Shown: positions 19,801 to 28,751 of the stretch, piece after piece | How positions within the stretch are numbered: position 1 is the stretch's first letter | How the letters are laid out: each line of letters starts with the position of its first letter | From: a virus | Reading direction: 5' to 3' (one strand) | IMG/VR virus record: IMGVR_UViG_3300023109_000037 | Location: 1 to 48,745 of that record | DNA: 48,745 nt | Translations under genes and position numbers: made by a program | Notes under the pieces: generated by a model | Told to the model about the DNA's origin: nothing | Databases searched by the model: none | Seen by the model: the letters and a program-made list of their open reading frames with translations, nothing else

Positions 19801-21074
19801 GAAACGAAATATGAGTAGTAATGTTTCCTAACATCAAACAACACATCAAATTTATTTCTGTCACCGAATGTTATAGTACCGCCTGATCCTGCGTATGGTG
19901 CTGTCCCGTAAAGGTTTACAGGTTCAACTTTAGATCCGCCTGCGTTATACACATCACCGAAAAAAGTAACAGGAATGCTTGCTAGCGCATTAAGACCTAT
20001 GTCTACAGTTGTCCAAATTGCATTACTAGTTCCTACTAAGGTTCCTAATTCGGTTCTGACTTCTTCATATAATTCTTTTTCATTTTCTGCATCATCAAGT
20101 ACAGCAGTTGTATAATTTTTAGTATTAACTCTTGTGTGTGCGTTACTGCCCCACTCAAGATCTTTAACCATAAATTCAACCCAAAACTTAACATCTCTGT
20201 GACATTTGCTTCTGTAAACTTCTTGTTGAGCAGTGGTTAACGCACTCCAGTAAGCTTGGAATGAACCGCCATTTGTTGTAGCAGCAGTAAATGCATCCTT
20301 AGCGATTTCAATTATATTTTCAGTTATTAATGTACGTTCACGAGCAAAATATTTACCTTTTAATGCTTTACCCTCTTTACCTACAACACGATAATCATCA
20401 GTTTGTTCGTATGGGATCGCTTCATCGCCGCCATTAGATTTACGTAAATTTTCAGTCGTTAAACCAAATGGTGATGATGGGAACTTAAGTAACGATTGCG
20501 TTCTTCTGACAACAGAGAAGTTATCTTTCTTGCCTGATTGTTTTGTCTCCCAATAGTATCCGTCAAAGTTATCAAAAATACCATATTTACGAATGACGGG
20601 ATTTCTAGCAAAATCAGAATCTGATACAGAACATTTAACACCAAATGTAGCAGCAGATACACGACCTGGTTGATATCTAAAGAATCTTTTGGATGTCAAT
20701 ATTGCTTTTTTATCACGAGGTGATTCAACAAGCGCACCCGCTTCGTTCGGCAAGTGTTTAATGCCATAACCCTGTTCTTTGTCAATATCAGTGCTGTAAT
20801 ACTGCGGAAAGGACGACCATTCTGATGGGTTGACATCGTAAGTGTTAACATCAGCAAAAATGCCTAGAGCAACTTCAGATCTAGGAATACCTAGAAGTGA
20901 CAATGACACTTCCGATTGAACTTTATTTTGTTCAACTACAGGAATAGCAGTTTGATCACTTGCGAGAACAACGGGTATCGATTTCGAGGCAGGTTGTTGC
21001 CCAGGAGCAATCGGGGTCGTTCTTCCTACATTGACTACCCTTGTGTTGTTGTTAATGTTCGTTAAGCTAGACAT
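16803..21074 (-). CDS. Giant structural protein, paralogue B (1423 aa)
   Basis: The four blocks shared with the next gene lie at about residues 55-80 (EVSLSLLGIPRSEVALGIF), 131-145 (FFRYQPGRVSAATFG), 962-986 (EFSWYGAVGALFLAYVPIGN) and 1042-1057 (KYGASYYIDGGDRGT). Relative to paralogue A there is a much larger insertion (about 800 residues instead of about 110) between the second and third blocks. That insertion holds two CxRD motifs, near 291 (KCHRDVKFWVEFMVKD) and 524 (YKCARDMEYIIQGYQND), resembling those of the left-end fibre gene. The start lies three bases after the upstream stop. A possible internal late promoter sits about 285 bases upstream. Function unknown beyond a likely virion role. 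Confidence 0.85.
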   Translation of the reverse strand: MSSLTNINNNTRVVNVGRTTPIAPGQQPASKSIPVVLASDQTAIPVVEQNKVQSEVSLSLLGIPRSEVALGIFADVNTYDVNPSEWSSFPQYYSTDIDKEQGYGIKHLPNEAGALVESPRDKKAILTSKRFFRYQPGRVSAATFGVKCSVSDSDFARNPVIRKYGIFDNFDGYYWETKQSGKKDNFSVVRRTQSLLKFPSSPFGLTTENLRKSNGGDEAIPYEQTDDYRVVGKEGKALKGKYFARERTLITENIIEIAKDAFTAATTNGGSFQAYWSALTTAQQEVYRSKCHRDVKFWVEFMVKDLEWGSNAHTRVNTKNYTTAVLDDAENEKELYEEVRTELGTLVGTSNAIWTTVDIGLNALASIPVTFFGDVYNAGGSKVEPVNLYGTAPYAGSGGTITFGDRNKFDVLFDVRKHYYSYFVSTFDHNGGSGYNNVADKSLYQTYTFSDQNLNANFIPDDVDLTRLVGLVLSPTSVALSAGQYYPYAENASVTNAATTSTFQLTAIEANVLNEFYDNIRYKCARDMEYIIQGYQNDIIGNGNAETLYNASMYYKGSGLSIFTQADGSGVPDEISKHLHLKEWIKEDLTDPLFFGFGLSDSSSTVGTLEDLHTVLANNFTRETKQGVNLGDRGFAGNLVVFRDGLLMTHAAINDPNMLKEVEQVKAYVSVPSNDSNPTIFQLTKGGVTFGQKVRVVTSSSTADISDAASFTPASTGAVVNKQQQSYGKIYNVSRVYGPTGSEFSLQDQDGNPVYAYRGGNFIDNAEEILIETVVPFIGDVIYNADHYRQPVIDRDLNRTVFTIQNYDGTQSAQLYQANNDPFPTGMQWPYRYSSSGILNDGTATYIGHIDTSLSPTNSEQITKIRQQYDTLNFVPEYINWIKNNVKPEYWGVYEYRVPRSRFSHDKLDGNTSKRVYSDLATGPTGIVRPGMEVLDDDGIWKDAVSEYDFDFTKVTMLKIEFSWYGAVGALFLAYVPIGNGEARWVRVHHLRASNQLKIASLGNATLPITYNVWGGGSPDTLGDGETATHTYGTSQSHHIVKYGASYYIDGGDRGTVRLYSHNNNDTVPAYGKQWVIHASAQIGSNAQYTVTSTETDDSVNPRPLPMTTLGGNTRTLEYFMGAQLKTNNPVDTGIKVVWVDGDTLYFSKAPQGSGITLIPDRADLVYGLETKDFIFSTVEGNPVRNRVQVYPTKMSSANLGSSPVRLRMKRTPVFQSLTIPGASVTLTLNAEYSVSPSNLPLSVTETGGGALTYLLNGESIFGWFQGLVGAVDNETIFGRLYKISGQYYFEVLQSFNDTITLNNGGEFLPDPRYTKDSDGDVYLAGNNDTANEVPLADTLTSINVINNSVVPIPNTGANVATLYLTPGGTEQVDLDTYFDYNKEYLSYPLTDEPETLYFAVDSDQSAKEDGNDIAIGLTWEEQ

Positions 21075-21077
21075 ATT

Positions 21078-24000
21078 TTATCTTATCCTTCCGGTTGCGA
21101 TTACAAAGGTATCTTCTACCTCTATTGTTCCACCCACTCCAGGTGTTGCACTATTTTCTGGTCCATTGCCAACATCAACTTGTGCGTTTGCATTTAACCA
21201 CTTAATTGTAACTGTTTTCTGTTCTTCAGGTCCTGTAACTGAATGAATTATCCCGTATGTTTCAGCTGCAGGGTTTGCTCCTGCCCCGTCTGGGGAGAAA
21301 TTAGTATGAGGTGTTGAACCTGATAGTGTTAATTTAATTTTTCTTCCCTGATACAAGTATTTATAATCAGTAACAGCTACAGTGTAGTTTGCATATGTAA
21401 GGCCATCTTCACTATCAACATAAGGCGCACCCCAAACTGCAGGATTCGCTATATCATTTTGAATTATGCCTGCTTTAACATATGCTTTTACTGAAACTGA
21501 CCAACCAATACCTATATGATCAGGATCACCCTGTGATGCAGCAAAATCACCATTCTCGTCTGTATGGAAAATAGTGTTTGACCCATTTTGCATATATTCA
21601 ACAGTGTAAGGGTAACCAGACACTTTCATCTTTCTGACTGAATCAGCAGGAATGGTGAACTGGAATCCACCCTCTGATGGCGGATTACTTGAATCATCAC
21701 CTTTTAGCATATCAAGATATAGTGATCTCGTAAAGGTGTGATTGTCGCCATATGCAGCACTATCTGTGCTAGGTGAATTCACCCCATCTTTGATGATATT
21801 AACACGTCCTTGAGAGCTACCTTGAATTGCGTTTTGTCTTGTATCATATAGTTGAATTTGATTAATTGCAATTGCTTGCACATAATAGGTTTCGCCGTCA
21901 GTGAATGCGCCAAGAGATCCGTCATTCTGACGATACACAACAGGGTCACCGTCTGAAAATCCATGCGCTGTTGTTGTTGTTACAGTATCACCGTTTTCGT
22001 TGAAGTTGCTGTGACTTGTAGCGTCTAATGTTGCAACAATAGTATTTGCGGTTTCTCCTGTAGGCGCACGTAAATCCTCAATCCATATTGACTCTTCGCC
22101 GCCATCAGTTTTCTTGATTGCGAATAACTTATAGGTTACAGGATCAACACCAGCGACTTCAGATAAATCATATAGTTCACCATTTTCTTGATACTTCAAG
22201 AATCCTGAAGCGAATGAGGAAATGGGATCATTGATAACCGATTCAGTCAAGTCAATATTAATTGAATCAAACTCTGAATTATATGCATCAGGATTAGGCA
22301 AGAATTCACCTGAAGGTCCTGTAAGAATATTAGGACTAGTAACAAGGAATCTAGAACCAAACATGACTAAACCTGGACCACAATTAGAAATAATGTTCCC
22401 TTGTATCACACCTTTATTTGTGACAGATACGTCAACACCACTTTGTGGGAAGTTCTCGAATCTAGTAGAAGAAATAAATGTATTCGACCCACCCTGCGCA
22501 AGCATTGGTGCATAAACATATCTATCTGTCACTAATGAATCTACAACTTCTGATGAAGTTATTTTGAAATCTTGTGAATCGGGAACAAAAATGCCTCCTC
22601 CAATAACACTTTTGATTCGCACTTTATCAACAAGTACGGATTCAGTGTTTCTCCCAAAGTTAATAGCATAGTTCTTGCTTTCAGTTGTTGAATCATCAAA
22701 CAATACAGTATTAACAGCATTCCCGTCAATATCAATACCAACAATACTAGTATTGACCACACCTTCTCCACTTATAATTCTATTTGTTGATGCAGAATCA
22801 GATCCGTTGTATCCTGACCAAGGCAATTTCGTAAATTGTGTATTATACGCAAATCCTTGTACACTAAAGTTGCTAGGAATAATAAGATTTGATACGATAT
22901 ATCCTTTGGGATTTAGCTGCAAGGCAGTTCTGCCTGAATTTGCATTTGTGATTATTGCTGTATTGATTCTGCTTGTATCGTTGTGCGAGATCCAAACACC
23001 TTCACTCTCGACAGTTGAAGCTATAATTGAATTTGATATTACTACGTCAATATAGTCACTTTGTGCAGGAACAACCGGATTTTGATATTCAACATCCGTA
23101 ATAGAAACATCAAACCAACCCCTTTGAGGTTGAGTTGGGGGCGGAGCAATAGGTTTAAAGTGTACAGTTTTTTCAGGTAAATAAGAATTGTCTTCTTGAT
23201 TTTTATTTGAATGATTAACAACATCGTCTGTATAATAATCAATCCAGAAATTATTTTTCAGATCGCCTGGACCTAAGACAGCAACTAATTTAGGTGCGCC
23301 TGCTAATTGCGGGTCGATTGTATTGATTTGTGAAATCTTTCTATAAATTGCTAACCCACGTCCAGGAGATACTCCGACTGCGGGTGTTCCTTCGCTCAAT
23401 TCATGTGTGAATGATAACTTAACAAAATTTTCTATACTAAATGCTTTTACTAATTTTTCTCGATCATCGAGTAAATATTCAGATACTGTTCCGACAAATC
23501 CTGCGGGAACACTGATGTTTATGGAAACATCGTTTGACTTTTCAGATATTTGTCCTGTGCTTAAATTCCATTCACACACTGAATATGTTAATCGTTGATA
23601 AGGTGCAGGACTAACAACAACAGGTGTTAAGGAATGTGTAGTTCCTGTCCCGCCTTGAAGTAAATTTCTTGCAGTAGTACTTCCTGCATCAGCAAATGTT
23701 GTTGCAAGAGATATTGAATCAGTGGATGCATCGATCACATAATATGTAGTGCCATCTTCTAAATTTCCGATAACAGTGCTTGTCCCAGAATTGTATATAA
23801 CTGCATCACCTGTCTGGAATGCATGTCCTGTCATTGCGATACTGTTAGTATTTACATCAACATCATCAATACCAAAAGAAGGTGATGCTCCAGCAGAAAC
23901 GTCAGCAACAAAAGTGAAACCCTCTGATGAGACAACCGGATCATTAAGTTGACTTGTCATTGGTGTTCGGCCTGCAGGATCTGCGCCAAAAATTCTTACT

Positions 24001-24719
24001 GCTTTACCTGCTTTATATGCATCAAATCTTCCTGTTTGATCACGTTTGGTCGCATCAGCTGATAACCCAGGAATAGAGCCTTCAGTTTTAATTCTAATTT
24101 TATTTGTTACCCCACCCTCTACATCTACTGCATATCCAACAGTATCAAAATAACTATCAACAACATCACCCTGATCAAATGAAGTGCTAAAATCATTGAA
24201 GAATCTTTGAAAATTCTCTTGTAAATATTCTTCTACTCTTGTATCAGTATAATACTTATTTGTTCCTTCGATTAAGTATGAGGTTGTAATGTCAGTTTGA
24301 GCGCCGTCTGTATCGTTTTGTCTTATTTGAAATATAAGTTTACTATTTGCGCCATCGGCAACATATTTAACGAACCCGCCACCGTCTTTAATATTATTAA
24401 GATCGTGTAAATCTGTTGCAATTGCAGGTTTAGATGTTACGTTTGTCCAATCAAGGTAATAAGCAGGAAGTTGCCCGCCCAATTTACTTGCGTTTAACGG
24501 TGTTAAACTGTCGTCAGTATTATAATCAGTCGCATGTTGATTTAGCGCTGTAACAATGCCCGCTCTCTTGCTAAGAAACGTATTATCATCAACAACAATT
24601 GTTTTGAGGTCACCAAATGTGATTTTTACTGAAGTGTTGTTAGAATCATCAGTAACAGCAAATAAATCATTATCTGATAATGATGTTGTTGATATTAACT
24701 GACTAAATTTTATTGCCAT
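21078..24719 (-). CDS. Beta-helix fibre-like structural protein (1213 aa)
   Basis: The N-terminus (MAIKFSQLISTTSLSDNDLF) is typical of marine phage fibre proteins. Residues about 585-800 have the short-strand pattern of a parallel beta-helix (INTAIITNANSGRTALQL, VLVDKVRIKSVIGGGIFV, GVIQGNIISNCGPGLVMFG). Two copies of a recurrent domain flank it, at about 289-366 (GHAFQTGDAVIYN...TTYYV) and 910-998 (AHGFSDGDPVVYR...ETYYV). It heads the leftward giant-protein block and has its own late promoter (24757-24764) in the 61-base gap upstream. A polysaccharide-binding or depolymerising fibre is possible from the beta-helix, but no catalytic residues can be assigned from sequence alone. Confidence 0.85.
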   Translation of the reverse strand: MAIKFSQLISTTSLSDNDLFAVTDDSNNTSVKITFGDLKTIVVDDNTFLSKRAGIVTALNQHATDYNTDDSLTPLNASKLGGQLPAYYLDWTNVTSKPAIATDLHDLNNIKDGGGFVKYVADGANSKLIFQIRQNDTDGAQTDITTSYLIEGTNKYYTDTRVEEYLQENFQRFFNDFSTSFDQGDVVDSYFDTVGYAVDVEGGVTNKIRIKTEGSIPGLSADATKRDQTGRFDAYKAGKAVRIFGADPAGRTPMTSQLNDPVVSSEGFTFVADVSAGASPSFGIDDVDVNTNSIAMTGHAFQTGDAVIYNSGTSTVIGNLEDGTTYYVIDASTDSISLATTFADAGSTTARNLLQGGTGTTHSLTPVVVSPAPYQRLTYSVCEWNLSTGQISEKSNDVSINISVPAGFVGTVSEYLLDDREKLVKAFSIENFVKLSFTHELSEGTPAVGVSPGRGLAIYRKISQINTIDPQLAGAPKLVAVLGPGDLKNNFWIDYYTDDVVNHSNKNQEDNSYLPEKTVHFKPIAPPPTQPQRGWFDVSITDVEYQNPVVPAQSDYIDVVISNSIIASTVESEGVWISHNDTSRINTAIITNANSGRTALQLNPKGYIVSNLIIPSNFSVQGFAYNTQFTKLPWSGYNGSDSASTNRIISGEGVVNTSIVGIDIDGNAVNTVLFDDSTTESKNYAINFGRNTESVLVDKVRIKSVIGGGIFVPDSQDFKITSSEVVDSLVTDRYVYAPMLAQGGSNTFISSTRFENFPQSGVDVSVTNKGVIQGNIISNCGPGLVMFGSRFLVTSPNILTGPSGEFLPNPDAYNSEFDSINIDLTESVINDPISSFASGFLKYQENGELYDLSEVAGVDPVTYKLFAIKKTDGGEESIWIEDLRAPTGETANTIVATLDATSHSNFNENGDTVTTTTAHGFSDGDPVVYRQNDGSLGAFTDGETYYVQAIAINQIQLYDTRQNAIQGSSQGRVNIIKDGVNSPSTDSAAYGDNHTFTRSLYLDMLKGDDSSNPPSEGGFQFTIPADSVRKMKVSGYPYTVEYMQNGSNTIFHTDENGDFAASQGDPDHIGIGWSVSVKAYVKAGIIQNDIANPAVWGAPYVDSEDGLTYANYTVAVTDYKYLYQGRKIKLTLSGSTPHTNFSPDGAGANPAAETYGIIHSVTGPEEQKTVTIKWLNANAQVDVGNGPENSATPGVGGTIEVEDTFVIATGRIR
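21358..21365 (-). promoter_or_regulatory. Possible internal late promoter
   Basis: The minus strand reads TATAAATACTTG inside the 3' part of the beta-helix gene, about 285 bases before the start of paralogue B. The match to the T4 late consensus is good, but the bases also encode a Tyr-Lys-Tyr stretch, so chance is possible. Confidence 0.35.
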
Positions 24720-24756
24720 TGAATTACGCCTTTATAAAATTATTTGATATAATGTT

Positions 24757-24764
24757 TATTTATA
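24757..24764 (-). promoter_or_regulatory. Late promoter, leftward
   Basis: The minus strand reads TATAAATA within the 61-base non-coding gap 24720-24780, 37 bases before the ATG at 24719. It probably starts a separate transcript for the giant structural block. Confidence 0.75.
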
Positions 24765-24780
24765 ATTGTTTAGAGTTAGT

Positions 24781-27201
24781 TTAAGGATAAGAATATGGAA
24801 TACCGCTTGGTCGCCCGTCATTCCTGTCTCCACCGAGCTCAATGACATCAGTAAATAGCGGCTTATATTCGTTATTAGCTTTGCCGATCACCGTATCAAA
24901 TGTGTCATATTGGTTAAGCGTAGCACCCAGATAATTTTCATATTCAGTGTTGGTGGCACTTTCACCGTATTTTACAATTAATCCTTTCCCGGCTGTACCG
25001 CCAGTTGCTGTATGTGATGTACTGCCATACTTACCATACGCATCGCCGCCATCACCGCCAAACCCACCGCCGCCGCCGCCGCCGCCAAAATCAGTGGTGT
25101 TTACATCAATATTAGTACGTTGATTACCTTTAAGGCCTGTGCCCTTATCATTGTTTTTTGCTACAAAATCTCGACTTGCGAAACCGGTCCCAGAATGCTT
25201 ACCGTCTGCGACTGTACGAAATGATTGCACAGGATATTCCTGATAAAAATCACCGGCAAAATAAAAGGTTGTTGCTACAGTCGCTGTTTGTCCTCCTGCG
25301 CCTCCAGGTTTCCACCCGTTTCTATTTAATGTGTGTTGAGTATGATTACTGTCCCATAAAGCTTGATTGTCAAATCCTGTATAATTATCAATTTTTCTAT
25401 ACCATAGCTCATCTTCTTCAACCCCTCGGCCTATGAAACCAGAATAAGGATTACACCAAGTGCCTCCAGATTGTCCTGATAATACACATGCTCGCAAATT
25501 AGATTTTCCGTCATATGTGTGAACCCAAGGCCCGCCATCAATAATACACTGGATGTCAACAAGATACTTTTCTTCATTCGAAGAACCAATGCTTTTACCT
25601 GTCGTATACATTATCTTATCACAACCGGGATGCTTGGTTGTAGCAGCATTCTGGTTAAACGGACCCTTGGGATTTCGCAGAACCCGAGCCGCATTAGCAG
25701 TAGAATCCCAACCCTCCTGTGTGTAACCATCTTTTGCTCTGAGATATAGGTTTTTACCACTTGGGAAGCGATTAGTTATATGCCAAACTGAGTCAGGGTG
25801 CCCACTATAATCCCTCATGTCATCAGGTGGACTTGCAGTTGATTCACTTGAACTTTCTAGTTTGTACAATCCAAGTGCAACACCACCACCGGCGCCGCCT
25901 TGCGTAGGATTACCAATCCCGTCAAATGCAGCGTCATGGTCTGAACCTATACCTGACTTGGTCGCAGACGAAAAGCTAATTTGATGCCCGCCACCTATGT
26001 ACCCGTTTCTGCTTAGCATATCCTTACTACCCCACCCGGCGGGTGCTCGCACTCCTTCGACAGCTATATCTCCGCCTGCTGTTTGCATAAATCCGCTTCC
26101 GCCAGAGCCGGCACTGCCACCAGCGCCACCGCCACCGCCGCCGCCAACAACTTGAATAATCCCATCAACATCACCTTTACTCCATCCTGCAGCGCCTCCG
26201 CCGCCTCCGCCCATAAATAAGCATCGCCCATTATACGTGGACTTACCTGTCGGTTGCTTAGTATAAAGATATAAATGGCCTTTGTGTTGGATGAAGCATC
26301 CGTGGCCTCCGTGTTGCCCATCACGCAAATCAGACGCATGATCTGCCACTGCATTGCCGCCATTGCCACCCTTTCCTATAGCATGCACACACTCAAACAT
26401 CAATTTTAATGTCATGTTCGTAGGGAATCCGTATATCGCAAGAGCAGGGTGGGCTGCATCAGTGGAATAAGCACGAAGATTTTTGATGTATATCCGAAGT
26501 TCTGTAATTATGTTTTCATTGTCAGCGTACTCAGATATTTTTAACATCTCGTCACGTAGATCTACTCGATCTTTTAAAGCGCCTTGGAAATCTAATGTTG
26601 TTCCATATTTGATTGCATCAGCCTTTATGAAACCGCCTGTTGGCACAACAAGTTCAGTTCCGTAGAAATCACTAAAAGATATTTCCCCTGAAGTTGGGAT
26701 TGATAAATTTCTACCTCGTCTTAACTTAACTCTATGTTTATTATCAGCAGTGCCCGGAATATTTTCAAATGCTGTCTGTTCGATATGAACATCCCATAAA
26801 GTAACATCTCTGCCTTCTTGTAACGGAATAATTTTATTTCCGCCAGGAGCAAGACCTGTTGTGATTATTGCATCTCCGGTTCCGTCCGCTATCACTATAT
26901 TATCCGTCGCATTGGTGTAAATCAATGTATAAAACAGTTCTACATTTCCATTTGCTCTTACAATGGCGTAATTTCCGTCTGCCAATTCTCTCTTATAACT
27001 TCCTTGAAAGTCATGCGTCTTGACTTCAGTTCCCTGAGCATTTCTATAGAACTCAGACATCGAATGAGGCCTGTCCTGTCGATCTGCAAACTGTAGTGAA
27101 ATAGAACTTGTTTCGTTGGTGCCTCTAAGGTTGAGATCTGGAGTATCGGCAGTAGTTGCTGGATCTCCGTCCGGGCCGCCTTCTGTTACAATTCTTGGCA
27201 T
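24781..27201 (-). CDS. Polyglycine-rich tail adhesin-like protein (806 aa)
   Basis: The N-terminal half contains two related segments, SMSEFYRN (about 47-54) and ISFSDFYGTE (about 174-183); FYG motifs of this sort are common in phage tail proteins. Residues about 277-443 and 706-740 are extremely glycine-rich, with runs of six to eight glycines (MGGGGGGAAGW, VVGGGGGGGAGGSAG, DFGGGGGGGGFGGDGG). In T4-like phages such as S16, the gp38 adhesin builds its receptor-binding domain from packed polyglycine II helices with variable loops between them; this protein has the same general composition, with six cysteines in its body. The gene appears richer in G+C than its neighbours and contains a CCG trinucleotide run. 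It directly follows the S74 fibre gene with an 8-base gap. Most likely a receptor-binding fibre tip. Confidence 0.82.
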   Translation of the reverse strand: MPRIVTEGGPDGDPATTADTPDLNLRGTNETSSISLQFADRQDRPHSMSEFYRNAQGTEVKTHDFQGSYKRELADGNYAIVRANGNVELFYTLIYTNATDNIVIADGTGDAIITTGLAPGGNKIIPLQEGRDVTLWDVHIEQTAFENIPGTADNKHRVKLRRGRNLSIPTSGEISFSDFYGTELVVPTGGFIKADAIKYGTTLDFQGALKDRVDLRDEMLKISEYADNENIITELRIYIKNLRAYSTDAAHPALAIYGFPTNMTLKLMFECVHAIGKGGNGGNAVADHASDLRDGQHGGHGCFIQHKGHLYLYTKQPTGKSTYNGRCLFMGGGGGGAAGWSKGDVDGIIQVVGGGGGGGAGGSAGSGGSGFMQTAGGDIAVEGVRAPAGWGSKDMLSRNGYIGGGHQISFSSATKSGIGSDHDAAFDGIGNPTQGGAGGGVALGLYKLESSSESTASPPDDMRDYSGHPDSVWHITNRFPSGKNLYLRAKDGYTQEGWDSTANAARVLRNPKGPFNQNAATTKHPGCDKIMYTTGKSIGSSNEEKYLVDIQCIIDGGPWVHTYDGKSNLRACVLSGQSGGTWCNPYSGFIGRGVEEDELWYRKIDNYTGFDNQALWDSNHTQHTLNRNGWKPGGAGGQTATVATTFYFAGDFYQEYPVQSFRTVADGKHSGTGFASRDFVAKNNDKGTGLKGNQRTNIDVNTTDFGGGGGGGGFGGDGGDAYGKYGSTSHTATGGTAGKGLIVKYGESATNTEYENYLGATLNQYDTFDTVIGKANNEYKPLFTDVIELGGDRNDGRPSGIPYSYP
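25067..25086. repeat. CCG trinucleotide run in the adhesin gene
   Basis: Six CCG units plus CC, encoding the run of eight glycines near residues 706-713 of the adhesin-like protein. Gain or loss of units would stay in frame and change the glycine-run length. Confidence 0.9.
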
Positions 27202-27209
27202 TATCGTTC

Positions 27210-28751
27210 CTATTTATTCTTCAAACTGTCTACTTCTTGTTTTAGTTCTTTAATTGCTTCAATAAGCAGTGCTATAGTATTATCATACCTAACCGCTTTA
27301 TAGCCTTCATCAGTTTCATAAACCGCTTCAGGTAAAACTTTTTCTAATTCTTGAGCAATGACACCCGGGACCCTTCCCTTCTCAGGTGTATCGATATAGT
27401 TAAACGTGTACCCACCAATCTCACTCACTTTATCAAGAGCATTTTCAATAGGTTCAATATTTTCTTTTAATGAAATATCTGATGTACTGCCGTATGCAGT
27501 GATGTCGCCTGTTGCGATGAAATTACCTGAACTATTAGCAAACCTAAATTTGCTGGTACCGGTTTGATTTTGTATGTAAACATTATCACCTTTCATTATG
27601 ACATTAGAATAACCGCTTCCTGAAGCAGGAGTAGCGTCAGAACCTGCATTAATAACAAGGTTATGCAAACCGCAACTAATAGATGCTTCAGTGTTAACAT
27701 CAGAAGCTGTTGAGCCAGTTGTGTATTGTTTTGTAAAACTTATTTTAGTGCCTATATCAACAACAAACCCATTCCCATTAAGCACTGATCTAGATGTATT
27801 AGAGTTCGGATTCTTCTTCAAGAAATAATTGTTAAGATTAACACTACTCGACCCAATCAAATGCCCGAATTTATCAATATTTAAATCTTGTATAGCAGTG
27901 GTGGTGGTATTGTTTACACTGGCATTATCATCTTTATCTCCGGCAGCCGGTGTGTAGTGATCTATTATCACATCTGCAGCAGTCGATGTGGCAGTTGTAA
28001 CCAATCCGCCGCTGGCCGCAACTGCAAATGATTCGACACCAGCATCAAAAATTGAATCATCAACAGTAATTGCTGAGTATACTGTTCCTTCAGATCCATC
28101 AAAGCTAATAGATCCTACAAGATTACCTCCAACATCTACCGGCACCTGGTCCGCAGTCTGCCCGCCAAACTGAACAGTTAATGAAGTCTGTAGTGCAGTT
28201 GCAGTGTCACAATTAGCAGTAATCGAAGCAGGTAGAATATCATCGTCAATAACAATGTGATCTCCAGTTACTATACCCATCAAACCAGTATTTGCATCTG
28301 GTCTTTTAATTCTAAGTTTAGAGGTGGCGGCCTGAGCAACCATATTGATTGCGTTTATTTCAAACTCTTCGTGTCCATCCAATGGGCCCATGAAATATGT
28401 CTTTGTAAGAGGATCATCAAAATCAGTTCCATTGTAGAAAACTATTGTATCATTTTTACCTGTACTTGCAGTAGATATTCTTAATTGTTGTTTAATGTCA
28501 ACAGTGTCAAAATCTAAATCAAGAGCATTTATACCAGCAGGAGGAGTAATTTTGCTTGTCTGGATACCGATAGCAGTGTCTTGAGTAATCAAAGGTCCGG
28601 TCAAATTAACGCCAGTTAAGGCATCATTATTCTGCTCTGTTCCGCCCATAGTAACAACATTTTCCAAAGAGTTTATGATACTGTTAGTTCTATCTAACCA
28701 TACACTAAAATTATTTGATGTTAATACTTGATCTAAATTACGAATTGCCAT
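27210..28751 (-). CDS. Tail fibre with C-terminal S74 intramolecular chaperone (513 aa)
   Basis: The last 99 residues form a Peptidase_S74 (endosialidase-type) intramolecular chaperone: TSDISLKENIEPIENAL at about 423-439, GGYTFNYID, a GVIAQELEKVLPEAV motif, and a closing helix IALLIEAIKELKQEVDSL that should trimerise. In this family the chaperone folds the trimeric fibre and then cleaves itself off before the serine of the SD motif; here that is S424-D425. The preceding 420 residues are beta-rich and repetitive (HYTPAAGDKDDNASVNNTT and similar), as in fibre shafts. The start overlaps the end of the 66-residue coiled-coil gene by 14 bases. Likely a receptor-binding side or tail fibre. Confidence 0.9.
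   Translation of the reverse strand: MAIRNLDQVLTSNNFSVWLDRTNSIINSLENVVTMGGTEQNNDALTGVNLTGPLITQDTAIGIQTSKITPPAGINALDLDFDTVDIKQQLRISTASTGKNDTIVFYNGTDFDDPLTKTYFMGPLDGHEEFEINAINMVAQAATSKLRIKRPDANTGLMGIVTGDHIVIDDDILPASITANCDTATALQTSLTVQFGGQTADQVPVDVGGNLVGSISFDGSEGTVYSAITVDDSIFDAGVESFAVAASGGLVTTATSTAADVIIDHYTPAAGDKDDNASVNNTTTTAIQDLNIDKFGHLIGSSSVNLNNYFLKKNPNSNTSRSVLNGNGFVVDIGTKISFTKQYTTGSTASDVNTEASISCGLHNLVINAGSDATPASGSGYSNVIMKGDNVYIQNQTGTSKFRFANSSGNFIATGDITAYGSTSDISLKENIEPIENALDKVSEIGGYTFNYIDTPEKGRVPGVIAQELEKVLPEAVYETDEGYKAVRYDNTIALLIEAIKELKQEVDSLKNK

Noticed and set aside
24720-24780. Possible terminator or small RNA in the 61-base gap
   Set aside because: No stable GC stem or U-run was seen; the gap is explained by a late promoter and leader.
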